Positions 35,196 to 47,288 of a stretch of DNA of 64,000 bases are shown piece after piece (within the stretch, counting starts at the first letter, position 1; the number at the start of each line of letters is the position of its first letter). The position numbers and the translations under genes were made by a program. A model generated the notes under the pieces. It did not search any database. It worked only from the letters and a program-made list of their open reading frames with translations, and was not told the DNA's origin. The stretch is from Arthrinium phaeospermum (lineage: Eukaryota; Ascomycota; Sordariomycetes; Amphisphaeriales; Apiosporaceae). Location: assembly GCA_006503535.1 (NCBI GenBank), contig QYRS01000004.1, forward strand, positions 868,001 through 932,000, in the 5' to 3' direction.

Positions 35196-36608
35196 AGCAT
35201 CGTCCAGTACCGAGTGTGCCTGAAAGCCTGCACCACCCACATGCATGCGCAAAGTCTCCGTGCGGTTGGGGTCGATGCGGGACAGGATATACAAGCCTGG
35301 CGTGGGGTCCTCGAGGCCTGTCAGGAAGATCGTGGTGGGGTTCATGTTATGATGGCCTGGGTCCTTTGAAAAAATCTCCGGCTTCAGGATCGTTGTTCTG
35401 GGAACAGGTAAAATGGGCCAGCTGGCCAGTCAAGTATACACTGAAGCTGGCCAGCCCCAGCATAGTGAAGACTGCTACCGCAGAGGCACCAACCTACAAC
35501 TCTTCTGTTGAGAATGTCGTAAATGCAGCCCACTAGAAAACACCCAACATGGCGCTGCAGCAGATCCGCAATGTACTGGAAATAGTTTTCCAAGTCATGT
35601 ATACATCTACATACGTTTCGCACCGTATATTATTAAATCACCATCCATGTGTTATTACCTTCCGTATAGTTGCCGCTGGCCCTCTTTGAAGAATAACCCT
35701 TATGCTGCAGTGTTTTGAACACAAGCTAACGATACCTACTTACTTACCCATCATGGGGGGCTCCATAGCAGACTAGCACTAAGAAGTCTGTTGATGAATT
35801 GAACGGCAGTCTGCCAGCGCAGAGCTAGGTACATGTAGCTAGGACGACTGAGAATAGGCTCGAAAAATTAAAGTGGAGAGTACAAGATACAGGGGATTCC
35901 AGGAAAATATGTCTGCAGCTGCATGCTTCCCCCGGCGATATGTATGCAAGGAAAGAGATACATTTTTCGCCATAGTAATTTTGAATGGAGATCCCACGAA
36001 TTCGATAAATACCATGCCCAAAAACTTAGTCTTCTATGATCTAAAGGGCTTATACAACATCTCTTGAACACTACTTCGCAGCCTAATAACGCTTCTAGGG
36101 CGTTCCAGAGGAAGCTTTTCTGAAGGACACTTCTTCAGGGGCACAACCGTTTCGCACTATCATACTTTCATGGTCTCACGCCCTTAGAGCCGTTCTTTCC
36201 ATCTAACCTCAGACCATTACCACGGCGGTATCGATATATAATATATCAAATAAGATGGTCTCACCAATGCTGGAAACCTTTATCGTCAAAACGGACCCGG
36301 GTGAAGAATTCAGGTGCACGGGGTTGTGACTGGCCGAGATTCTAGCATTTGCCATGATATTATTGCAAGAGTCGATGCCAGTTTGCGGGATGGGAGCCGT
36401 GGTTAGATGGCACGGCCACAAGCCTCCAAGCCCCCATTTCCACCAAGTACCTTGTGGTATGCACATAATCCCAATTGAAATCTGACAAACTAACTCGTGA
36501 ATTAGAGCAGATCGAGGCAAAATGAATCAAGGCAAAATTCAATCAGGTATACAGCACACGAGCCTCCAGAGCACCTTCGATCATCTCACTAACGTGACGA
36601 TGAACTAG

Positions 36609-37874
36609 AGCGTGTGTGGGATCAACCGCATCATCTGAGACCTCTAGCAGTGCGTCTACTCGTTTTACATCTACAGATATTCATCCGGTGCCTATTTATC
36701 ATGACACGCCTGCTTCTGCTTCAAATTCCAATCGGTTGTCAACATCGACAGCCCGTTGGGCTGGAATATGCGACTATGACGGGAATGCAACTCGCAATAA
36801 TATCTACGATGATACCCGGGATAGTTTGAGCGAGGATAGAGTCTCTGACGAAGAGATGCTCTATTCGCTGGGCTATCTTGCAGGTAGTTGCCGAGGCATC
36901 CGCTATTTGGGGTTGAATGCGACCCGGGACGAGGCCGCAGGAAACAGTATAGGGGCTGCCGATACACAGCCGACCATTCCAAGCCAGTTTACAGCAACCA
37001 GCACCGGAAGCCCATCGAACTTTGCTTCGTCCTCATCATCATTATCGCCAATTCGCAGTCGAGCACACAACAAGCGTCGCGTGCCACGAGATAGCCCTGA
37101 CGTTGAAGACCGGCCTTGTCCTAAGACCATAAAGCACAGCGCTGACAAGCGCGATGTACGGTGGCCGTGTCCATACATATTGGCCTTTAGTCTCATGCCC
37201 CGTGACGACAGCTCCTTCAACCCCTGTCGGTTACCGTCTGGCCTACGAAAACGTGATGACATCAAGTGAGTACTCCCACCCCGAATACTTTCTTCGTCTC
37301 AGTTTGAGAACAAGCCAAACTGACAATGTGTGGGAAGATCCCACCTGGAACGTAAACATTGTTATAACCCTATGCCAGGAAAGCACGATCATTATTATCT
37401 GACTCCAGCACAGTGGGAGGAGTGCAAAGACGTGTTTGCAGATGCCAGTATCTGTCGCCAAAGAGAGGATGCAGAGTGGCTCAAGGCACAGACTGCTTGC
37501 TATCATCGCATCTGGCGGGTTATATTCCCGGCCAGCTACTTTCCCATCAGCTGTATGAGACCGCCTGGTAAACCATGTAAGCCTCCCCCACCTTACACCA
37601 GATGCACCAAATGCTCTACTAATTAACAGCTATGCAATCACCAGTTAACAATTACATATCATCGTCAATCCGGTCGCCTCTGGATCAGGTCAAAGTTATA
37701 TTTTGTGCTCTTCAGCATGTGGGCGCCAGTAGGGCCGTGGGGGGCAATACCAAGCGCAACCTGGAACAGGCCTTTGCGACCGTGACAGATCTGAGTGAAG
37801 AAAACCGCGAATATCTAGAAACGGTTAAAGAGGCGTGCACTACGGCGGCTGTGCACGATTGGTTCCAATGGTGA
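36609..37874 (+). CDS. C2H2-finger-like fungal protein, 5' end and 3' end uncertain
   Basis: Internal exons 36609-37265, 37338-37576 and 37630-37874 splice in phase (introns 72 and 53 nt, the second with a CTACTAAT branch site next to TTAACAG). No ATG begins the first of these exons; it follows an AG acceptor at 36607-36608, so an upstream exon is missing from the model. The protein has a Ser-rich head, then PCPYILAF, FNPCR and DDIKSHLERKHCYN, giving a C, C, H, H arrangement seen in a common fungal family with an atypical zinc finger, followed by AQWEECKDVF and a later helical part (RNLEQAFATVTDLSEEN). After 37874 coding-like sequence continues in other frames to about 38450. It may be a pseudogene. 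Confidence 0.5.
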
Positions 37875-38450
37875 ACAATGAGATGGAAGGAAGTCACACA
37901 AGCAGTGCCTCAAGCAATGGCTCCCATGCATTGGAATTGCAAAAGCCGCTGATAAGCATGAAGACATCTAGCATCAAGCAAGCTGTATGGTTCGTTGAGA
38001 ATTTGCCAACCAACCCGGATTACCGACCGGACAACGAACTCAACATCAGCGTGGTGTCAGCAGACAATAACACCCGGCCTGAAGTTCCCACAACAACCAT
38101 CATCAATAGCGGCGAAAGGCACGGCGAGCCAGTAGCAGCTGGCTCAGTCATTTCCCCACCGCGCTCATGGAAATGCCGCTCATTGATCCATCAGCAGTTT
38201 TGCCGTTCGACTCCGGGGAAACCGCCGCAGCACCACATTCTTCTTCAATGCAGAATTTCAATCACAATGCATCGGCAAAAATCTCGCACGTGGAAGAAGT
38301 TTCTGGATTCGCTAATGGTGTCATGACGACTTTGGGAACAGACCCTGGCTAAACGACTCTCAGAATGTCGTTGAAAATCAGTATACCTATGACAACCAGA
38401 CAGCTCCCTTCTTGGACTGGACCGTGGTTGCACCAGTAGAGGAAGCATGA
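37875..38450 (+). pseudogene. frame-scrambled 3' continuation of the C2H2-like gene
   Basis: Coding-like sequence passes through three reading frames: to about 38160 in one frame (SSASSNGSHALELQKPL), to about 38340 in another (PLIDPSAVLPFDSGE), then to a TGA near 38450 in a third (NQTAPFLDWTVVAPVEEA). The gaps between frames are too short for usual introns. Either the tail carries indels or this part is not translated. Confidence 0.35.
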
Positions 38451-40494
38451 TAGGTGTATCCTTGGGTTGGGCACAGAGGGATGTCGACTCTGATATGATT
38501 GTGTACCATGTTTTACCATAGTGACAAAACTTGAAGGCTGCTGCTTGTTATTGAGAAGGTGTGAACGTAGGCTGGAGCGAGGAACTCTAGCGTGTGATAT
38601 GTGGGCTTCACCTGCATATTGCACAATTAGAATCAGCAATCAGGCAGGACTAAGAAGTTGTCAGAGATTGTTTATTGGAAAGAACTAGAATGCATCTGTT
38701 TCAGAATAGCTACACTTCCATTGCGTTCTCTGGTGTTAACAAAACCGCTGTTCCACACCCTGCCATGAAAATAGAGTAGTCGAGTCGAACTGCTTTAAAC
38801 GGCAATGTGTGCCTGCCAACCGCCTTCATGGACGAAAAGTTAGGGGTCTTGGAAAGCTGCAGCCAAACTCGGATATCAACTCAACAAGGAGTTATCGTAA
38901 TTGCTATCTAAGTGGTAAGCATTAGGGCATGCTTTCAATGAATACTCTCTTCCCAGCCTTCTCGCTTTCCATTCTAGCCATCATACTTACGCTTGCCGCC
39001 TTACCGTCCTTCTCGCGGTCCCCTGTAAGGTAACCCCTCAAGCTCATAATCCCCACTCACCAGTGCGTCGCGGCAGCGGGAGCATAGCATGTAACTGGAA
39101 TACTCGTTTTACGTTAAATGCTGCAAATGAATTCCCAGGACCGACCAATATTCCATATAAGGCGTGTGCAGTGTATCACAAGGATTGCGAGACGGACAGC
39201 ATTGAAGCTCGACTACAAGAGAAATTGTGGCCGTTGTCCTTGGGTTAGCATGTCAACATGATATAACCGGAAAATTAAATAAATGACTGTTATATAGCGT
39301 TTTAAACCCACTATATGCCACTGACTACAGCTGGCGCCTTTGAGTATGAGAGGCGAAGCATCTAAGTATGTCATGTAGTTTGATTTATCTGGCCGGAGCC
39401 AGCTTATCAACGGAACATCTCACGGGTAAAGGACGTTTATTCATCGGATGCCAGGGCCAAAAAGCTGCGGAACCATTCAAAAGTAGCACTGATAGCACCT
39501 AGAAACGGAATCCACTGGATGAAACACTGCATGTGTAGGTACTTAAAAGTAGATCTGGCCTAGTACGAGAACCGTACCATCTCATGGGACAGCTAACTCA
39601 TGTATCACGTGTCACAAGCAGACTCAGAAGCCCAAAATCATTGTTCAAGGTATTTTCCATTGACTTAAACCGTTTATACAAGTCCCAATGGAGCCTGCTC
39701 TGATCGCCGGCTCTCCCAATAGCGTGACATCGTGAATTCCCTCCTTGCGAAACAGGCACCCCGCACTCCCCTTCCCCTCCGTGCCAATGTCGTGTTTCCC
39801 ACCACACCACAGAACCTCCGACATTCCGGCCCCCAACCACCGCACAAAGAGCTCCCCTCTCATCCCACCTCATGGTCCCGATCACGGACCAACAACAACA
39901 ACAGCAGCAGTCATCTTGGAGAATACTTAGTAGGCCGTCTCGTACCCGTGAGGGTTCGCGAAACACATCGACCTAGCAAGCATAATCCCATATATAGACA
40001 AGGGGGCAGGGGCCTTTCGCTTCGCAACGGGGAGAAATACAAAAAGACAAGTAACGCGGCATCGTAGTAGTAGAGGTGAAGGAGGTTTTGTTTTATGAGG
40101 AGCAGATGTCAAGAAAAGAAGAGGTTGTGTGACCAGAAGAAGTCCAAGTCCGTGGGAGGATGAAAAATATGTGTCAAAAAAAGGCATCGGACTTCCTCAC
40201 TAGCTGCTCGCTAGTTCCAGTAAAGAGCCTCTAGAAATAGAATATCTAGAGAAACCTCCGATCGTGGGTATGGGTATGTGTATGCGAAGATTCCTGAAGT
40301 TCTTCAAGAAAAGCCCTGGCTCAGATCCGACCTAACACCGAAATCCCATCTCTATGTAGCAAGACCAGGAGGGTTGTCGTGCCAAACAAAGTGGACGACC
40401 AGTTCTTAGCCGCATTTTGGAGAAACACCAATTGCCGTGAGGAAGGGTAATCGCGGCGCAATGCAAGAAAATCAAATAGCAGGTATTTCCGTGC
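38451..40494. other. gene-poor region
   Basis: 2 kb with no supported gene. It contains a repeat copy at 38930-39085. The stretch nearest 40494 is probably the 3' UTR of sho1. Confidence 0.4.
38930..39085. repeat. diverged dispersed repeat, copy 2
   Basis: Partner of 33215-33375 in the same orientation, with many substitutions and small gaps. Confidence 0.75.
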
Positions 40495-41442
40495 TCATAA
40501 TAGAATAAGATAGTTGCTGGGCGCGATACCCGTGTCGCCGTTCTCTTTCCGCGCTTGCCACCATCGCCCGCTAACATCAGAGACTTCCAGAATCTCATGC
40601 TTCGAGAAGGAGATCTCATTTTGGTCTTCGGGGTTGGCCTCGTAGCTATAGATGGCCTTCGCGCGGTAGGGGTACTCGGTCGGTTGGGCGATCTCGTTCT
40701 CGTTCTGTTGAGGAGCCGGGGGCTTGTTGACAGGGGAAGAGGGCCCGGCAATCGGGCCGGAGTTGCGCATGCCTTGTTGCGACAGACCCGGCACAGGCGA
40801 AGGGTTCTCGAAGCCATTCAGCTGAGCAGAGGTATACATCTGCGGCTGGTGGGACACCGACGTCTCGGGACGGCCGCCATAGCCACCGTTCATCATAGTC
40901 TGGCGATGCATTGTTGACTCCTTAGTCAAGGCGAACGAGTCGAGGTAGGCGCGAGGGGTGGCCGACGGGGCAGAGCCGAAGTAGAAAATCCACACAATCT
41001 GATAGGGTGTTAGTGTGAAAATATAGGGATATTAATTACAGGAGGGGTACATACTTGGACCATGGATAAGAGGATGAAGCCGGCGGCAGCAGCCTGACGC
41101 GCGCCGCTGGCTGAGTACACCAGAGCGTTGACGGACGAAGACGTCAAGACAAGCCCGGCGCCCAAGTAGCCCAACGGCAACATGGTATGTTTGGATCGCA
41201 TCAGCGGCGATAACAAAGAAAACGCCCAGCACGATGAATAGCGAGTAGACGATGGCCCACCAAGGGAATGGTGGGAAGGAGCCGGTGTTCGCGTTTGCCT
41301 GAATCTGTCCGATGACACAGCCAACAAAGCCAATGAACCATGCGAGCATGGCAATTGAGGTTGTGGCCAGCGCGAAAGGGTCACCGATGATGTTGCCCAT
41401 GCTGAGGCCTCGACGGCCGTACGAAGCCCTTGAATGTTCCAT
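40495..41442 (-). CDS. sho1: osmosensor Sho1 (4-TM, SH3), frame broken in this sequence
   Basis: Plasma-membrane adaptor of the HOG osmostress and invasive-growth MAPK pathways. Exons 41442-41055 and 40998-40495 with a 56 nt intron. The N-terminus [11 protein letters not shown] and [12 protein letters not shown], the four TM segments, [22 protein letters not shown] across the splice, and a C-terminal SH3 domain ([11 protein letters not shown] ... [21 protein letters not shown]) identify it clearly. Exon 1 is 388 nt, one more than a multiple of three. The frame changes at about 41170-41175, just after IQTYHVAV, where the expected sequence continues as GYLGAG in the other frame. There is no room for an intron there. 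I think this is a sequencing indel, but a natural mutation cannot be excluded. Pro-rich binding partners are not in this window. Confidence 0.92.
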
Positions 41443-43540
41443 TTTCCGCAGTGATGGCGAGTGTAGAGTCCGTAACCGGGCATAGAGAACCAACGAGGTG
41501 GGAGCCGCTTGCAGGTTTTAAGTTGAAAGGGCGGACTGATTGAGCCTGGTTAGCTTAAGGCTCGTGAAGACGGTGGCGACGCAAACACGCACGTCAATAG
41601 TAGGTTGTGTCGGAAAGCTTCCACCCGGACAACACCAGCCAGTGTCGTCGAGAGAAGGGTAGGGCTGAGTGCGCCGATCACTTGGATGGCGATTTGACTA
41701 GCGGGGATGGATGGCAAAGTGCAATTCGATATGGTGGTTGTTGGTTTAGATGTAGAATCGGCTGCCGAGAAGCTGCAGCGATTGAGTGTGGCAGTGTCCA
41801 AAGAGCAGAGCGAGAGACCCTGCGCTGGTGTTTGTAGGCCTTGTTGATTTGCCGAGAATTGGAGGTGCGGAGAGGGGTGGGAGAAGAAGAACTGCGATAG
41901 GTCCAGCAGCCTTAGTAGACTGTAGGTAATGGGCGTTTCCCGGCTATTCTTCCGTCGCAATGGAAAGAATGGATGGGGGTGTTGGCGAGTGAAGAGAGTT
42001 GCAATTAAACAGAGGCGACTAGCGAGGGATTCAAAGGAGTGACTGGGAAGCTGGTCCAGAGCTTGGTTGATGGTTCGGGGGGGTACGAGTCGGGATCGGT
42101 CGTGATGGGCAGGCCAAAAGGTTGCGGCTGAGTAGATGCGAAGTTAGACTCGAGAGATCGATTTTACGAGCTCGTCAATGATATGATGGTGATGGCAGCA
42201 GTAGCAGCAGGCAGGCCGCGGGGAGGTGGATCAATCAATCGATGGTGTGATGTTGCGTTCCAAGGAAGACTTCCGGTCACACTGCGCATAACTGATGTGC
42301 GGTGAAATACAGGACAGCCAACAACAGACAGAAGGGAATGGGCAATAAAGAAATTAAGCCGTCTGGATCAAAGACAGGCAGAGAAGAAGCGGTCGGATCG
42401 TCAGATCCCGACTGAACTATCACAAGCTTCGGCGAAGGGGAAACTAGAGGGATTTGCAGAGGGAAAAAAACAGCCTTTGCTGAACTCTGAATGATTCAGG
42501 TGTTCGGGCGTGGCGGGTGGGCGTGCTGAGGGTATTGTGTAATGTGTTGTTGAGACGAATGAATAAAGGACCAGACGAACCCCCGAAAGCGATCCTCCTT
42601 GGTACTGAATTTGTGGTTTGTCACGGTCGAATGTTGCTGAGTATCCCGGGGGGCCTCGTAAGCGGATACAGGAAGGAGGATTCTCGGATCGGCCTGCGCT
42701 TTGGGCAAAGTCGAAATAGATAGATGGTCGGGTCGGGTGTTGTCCTCTTGTCCTGCGAGCTCCGTCCGTTGTGGAGGCTGCTTTATTTCTGAACCGCTTC
42801 CAATTGATTGAATCTCCAGTCCAGTTGCACTTTCTTAATCTTATTCGGGAGATCTGGGGAATGCACACGCGCCGATTGCACACGTAATCACACCGGGACC
42901 GGGTCGTCGTCGTAAAAGTCACGTATCGAGAGAGAAGAGAAGGGAAGAATGGTAATGAGCGAGTGCCGACTTGTTGCGCCGTGTGTGTGATTGGTCACGA
43001 AGAAAAAAGATGACCAAACGTGAAGTTCGAGACTTCTCTACTCGGCACAAGCGATTAACGGTCGCGAGCGGGAAGATTGATGGTATATTTAGGAAAAGGT
43101 GGACAGAGGGCCGAGATGGATGGGATTGATGAAGGGATAGGACGAGATGGGGACACAACTGGAGCACTGGAGACAGAGTGGAGATTTGTACGGATGGGTA
43201 GGGGGGGTTAGGCTGGTAGGGGGGACTGAGACGAGGAAAAAAGCGAGGACCTGAATGGAATCCATCCAGCGACCAGCGAGAGCCAGCACACGCGCGAGCG
43301 AATGAGATGAGCGAACAGAAAAAAGAGACAGCAGAAGCCGTCCCCTGGCCTAAGTGACAGTTGCTACAGGATGGCACACATGGCAGCGTCTATCAGTTTG
43401 GCGCGGGATGCACAGTACGCGCAAGCGACCCGACTTAGAGCAAGGGGTTTTCCCATCGGTTGATTAATCGAAGACAGGGGGGGATGGGTAATGAATGAAT
43501 AGCGCTGAGTGGCTGAAATGAGCTGCTAGATATTAAACGC
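41443..43540. promoter_or_regulatory. long upstream region of sho1
   Basis: 2.1 kb between the sho1 start and the transposon relic. On the sho1 strand it is pyrimidine-rich over long stretches (for example 42930-43380), as in fungal promoters and 5' leaders. ORFs here are low-complexity Ser/Pro-rich shadows. A trinucleotide-rich GCAGCAGTAGCAGCAG patch lies near 42195-42210. Confidence 0.4.
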
Positions 43541-43542
43541 TA

Positions 43543-43576
43543 TCCCTTGAGCGCGAATACAGCTCAAACAGTAGAG
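43543..43576 (+). repeat. left terminal inverted repeat
   Basis: Begins TCCCTTGAGCGC and continues GAATACAGCTCAAACAG. The reverse complement of 46195-46229 matches with one small indel and three transitions, as RIP would produce. Confidence 0.88.
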
Positions 43577-46194
43577 AATAGGCAGTATAACGCTGTCTTA
43601 CCCTAAGTGCTGGCTATTATCGATGCTATTAGTTAGTATATAAAATCGATACTATATCTTACCGTTTAGGCTAAATTGTATCTAAATTAAGTGTATTTCG
43701 TAATTATACATAATATTATTAAATGTTAAAAATAATATCGGCAATTTATTAGATTAATATTACTTTTCGCGATGCCTTTATTATATTACTTATTAAAGGG
43801 TTCTACTTTAATCATTTTAATAAGTAATTTACGATAGATTTTAACTTATTTTTAAGCCTTTTTCTATTTAATTAAACCTTAATAATATTATTTACGATAA
43901 GACCGATTTAAATTTTTTATCGACGAAGAAAAACGCGTTAATTAAAAAAAAGTCGTTAATGTAATATAGATTAAATAGAAGGAGGAAATTAGCGACGATT
44001 TTATCGATAATTTTACCGATAATTTTATTAACGAGCCTACTAAATTAAATTAATTAAAAAAGAAAATAAGATAAAAAAGGCCGATTTTTTACTTATTTTA
44101 ATTTAATATATTATTAATAATTATTATTTTCTTGAAACCGATTAATTAATTACCAATTTTTTCTAATTATTTACCGATAATATTAAATTTTTAAGAAGAT
44201 AAAAAGTTACTCTAAAAAATCTTTTAATTTTTCTTTCTTTTTTTTTAATTTAATTTATTAAATAATAAATTAAATAAATTAATAAACGTACTATAAAACT
44301 CTTATAAGTTATAATTTCAATACTTTTAATTTTAAATAAAGTCGTTAAACATTTTTAAAATCTACTTATTCCTTATTTTATTATATATAAACTTTATACA
44401 TTTCGCTTAAAAAAAATTAATCGATTATAATATTATTTTTATTACGATTTTTATATATTTTAAAAAATCGATAATAAAATTTATCGTAATTTTTATACTT
44501 AAAACATTAATAACGTTATTAACTCGATTCCTTTCGATTCTTTATTAACGAAAAAAACTTCGGTTATACCGAAAAAAAGAATAATATTTTTTCTTTTTTT
44601 TAAAATAAAGAGTTAAAATAATTATACTTTTATAATTAATTAACGTTTATAAAAATTTAATAATTCCTTCGCAATTAATAAAATATTATTTTTTACTTTA
44701 CTTATTTAATAATATAATTAAATATAAATATAAACTAATCGATTATAACTTCTTTATTCACATTTTTTTAAATACTAATTACTTTTTTAATAAATTAATA
44801 TTTTAAATTTAAAAATTATTTAACCTTAATTACTTAAAAATAAAGAACATTCTTTACGCTAACTGATAATATATAAATCGATATAAATAACCCTTTTTAA
44901 AACAATTTAAAATAAATAAGAAAATAATTATTTTAAAAAACTAACTTTAATATAATTTATTATTATTTACTTTTATTAAAACCTATTTCTTTTTTTCTTA
45001 GTTATTTATACTATATTCTTTAATAACTTTTATTTAATAATTCGACTTTTTCGTTATTTATGATTGATAGGTATCGGTACGATTGATATAAATATATTAA
45101 AAAAATTTCGATATTAATTTAAAATTTTTAACCTTAAAAATTATAAATAAAATAATAAATTAAACTAAAGAACCTTTTAAGGGAAAGCTACTTTCAAAAA
45201 AGAAATTATAATTATATTAAAAATAATAATAATATTTACCTTTTTTATTATTTATTTTAAAAAAAAAATTATAACTAAAAACCGAAAATACTTAAAAAAA
45301 TCTTTTATTAATAAAAAAATACGAAGGCTCTTTTATATTATTAAATAAAATAAAAAAGGAAAAATATTATTATTAATTTTAATTAAAAAAAAAATTACCG
45401 ATTTATATTAATAACTAATATAACACTTTTATAAATAATATTAATATTAATAATTAATATAAGTTTAAATTCGGCTGAAAAGATCGAAAATTACGCCGAA
45501 AAAAATAATATAACTTAACTTTTAATTTTTTACTAAATATTTCTATATAATTCTATAAATTAAACTTATACTAACTTTTTTATTTATAAAAATCTCTTTT
45601 ATTAATATATACCTATTTATTAAACCCTTTATTAACATAACGATTATATACACTTTAATTAAAACTACTACTTTTAATAAAGTACCTTTATTAACACTTT
45701 ATCGGTTTAATTTTTAATTATTTCAATTTAAATATAATAATTAAAAAGAATATTACGAAATAGTAAACGGCAGGCGTTTTAACCTCTTTAAAAAGCTAAA
45801 AAAAAGAAAAACGGCCTACGTAAATATACGATAAAATAAAGAGAAAGAGAAATTACGTTATATATAACGCTTAATTAAAAACATTTTATAAAAACGTTTA
45901 ATTAATATAAGTACATAATTAAAAACGTACCTGTTAAAGTTATTAAAATAATATTTTTTTTATATCGATAATTACTTTAAAAAATAATAAATATAACGTA
46001 AAAAGCCTATTTTTCCTATTTAAAAAGTTAATTAATAGGTATATATATTAATAGGTATATAAATAAAAGGAAAAGTTAACGTTATTATTATTATTATTTA
46101 ACTAAATTAAGAACCTTTATACCGACTTACGTTTACTACCAAATTTAAAATAAACTTACAAAAATCCAACAATCTCATTCGATAAATTAGATAG

Positions 46195-46229
46195 CTCCAC
46201 TATTTGAGTTGTATTTAGCGCTCAAGGGA
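46195..46229 (-). repeat. right terminal inverted repeat
   Basis: Read on the minus strand it begins TCCCTTGAGCGC and continues TAAATACAACTCAAATAG, pairing with the left end. Confidence 0.88.
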
Positions 46230-46812
46230 TACCTTACATGGCTGGTGGATGGTGGCCCATGTCCCTGTTGTGCTTCCTAATGCAGTGCTCTCCAAGAGTC
46301 CAAGCCCAGAACCAGCAGGTCGACCGTACTTTGCCCGGCCGTCAGCGTAAAAAAAGAACCAACGGGCAAGGCACTGCCTCTCCCAACCCCAGGCTCCCGC
46401 TGTCAAGCGAGCAGCGCAAAATGAATCGTTTATTGATTCACCATGCGTTCGAAATGCAAATGCAACGCTTGTCCTTGCTTCTCGGCCGGCCTCTTGCATT
46501 TCTCCCCGAGCTGATGCCCGAGCTCCCATGGTCCTGCTGCTGCCGTCTGTCTACTCCGTACGGAGTACATGATCCCCTTATCAATAAGCCAAAGAAGAGT
46601 CGAGGCCTTGATCAGTACCTTGATGAAACTCCCACTTCACTTTCCATGCCATTAGGTATTAGGTAAGCTACATGCTAGTAGCGGGTGGAATGAGTGGAAT
46701 GGCACGGCCAGCCGGCTCGAGACGGCTTCCAACAACACAAACGCTAAGGCAGGTACAAGCAGACAAGAATCCTCCCAGGGCGAAATAATGGGTCGTATCT
46801 CCGTCTAATCCG

Positions 46813-47043
46813 TCGCGTCCCCTCAAGTCTCACCGACCCGAAGAAAATTGGCCCGACATTAAAAGGCCAGCCAGCATAAGGCATTCTTTTGTTTTCTGTC
46901 TGAATCAGCACACACCTCACACTCGGGTGGCTGCCTTTCGCAGATCAACTTGTAGCAGGTGGCTTATCTTCTGGCAAGATGTTTGGTCTGTGAGCTTGTT
47001 TGAGTGCAACCAGGTACACTGGAAAACCTGGAAGCACGAGGGT
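46813..47043. repeat. direct tandem duplication, copy 1
   Basis: About 231 bp, beginning with CGCGTCCCCTCAAG and ending GCACGAGG. Compared with copy 2 it lacks single bases or four bases at several places (for example TTAAAAGG against TTAAAAAGG, CACTCGGG against CACGTCGGG, GAGTGC against GAGGTGC) and I see no substitutions. Confidence 0.92.
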
Positions 47044-47288
47044 TCGCGTCCCCTCAAGTCTCACCGACCCGAAGAAAATTGGCCCGACATTAAAAAGGCC
47101 AGCCAGCAATAAGGCATTCTTTTGTTTGTTTTCTGTCTGAATCAGCACACACCTCACACGTCGGGTGGCTGCCTTTCGCACGATCAACTTGTAGCAGGTG
47201 GCTTATCTTCTGGCAAGATGTTTGGTCTGTGAGCTTGTTTGAGGTGCAACCAGGATACACTTGGAAAACCTGGAAGCACGAGGGTTCG
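47044..47288. repeat. direct tandem duplication, copy 2
   Basis: About 245 bp, directly abutting copy 1, the longer version at every indel. Confidence 0.92.

Larger units (their letters stand above)
32044..36608. other. gene-poor region with repeat relics
   Basis: 4.5 kb with no gene I can support. It holds one copy of each of two dispersed repeats (about 33215-33375 and 34953-35195) and several AT-rich patches, for example around 34200-34480. An ORF on the minus strand at 35028-35345 has a protein-like stretch (QSFIIQALGNTARL) that is partly shared with the repeat copy at 30.5 kb, so it may be a gene fragment. Confidence 0.45.
43543..46229. mobile_element. RIP-mutated DNA transposon relic with TIRs and TA target duplication
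   Basis: A 2,687 bp segment bounded by inverted repeats of about 35 bp and flanked by TA on both sides (43541-43542 and 46230-46231), the hallmark of the Tc1/mariner (including Fot1/pogo) superfamily. The interior is extremely AT-rich, with stops in all frames. CpA and TpG are almost absent while CpG stays common (many TCGA, ACGA and ACGT words), which is the trace of repeat-induced point mutation acting on CpA. No transposase can be read any more. Confidence 0.85.

Noticed and set aside
41550..41960. Minus-strand 136-codon ORF upstream of sho1
   Set aside because: Low-complexity Ser/Leu/Thr sequence of the leader type; no domain or conserved start.
43560..46200. AT-rich block as a centromere core or mitochondrial insertion
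   Set aside because: Precise inverted ends with TA duplications and the CpA loss explain it as a RIP-mutated transposon.
46238..46666. 142-codon plus-strand ORF just right of the transposon
   Set aside because: Protein sequence is without recognisable features and starts within the right-flank sequence; the reverse strand is also open.
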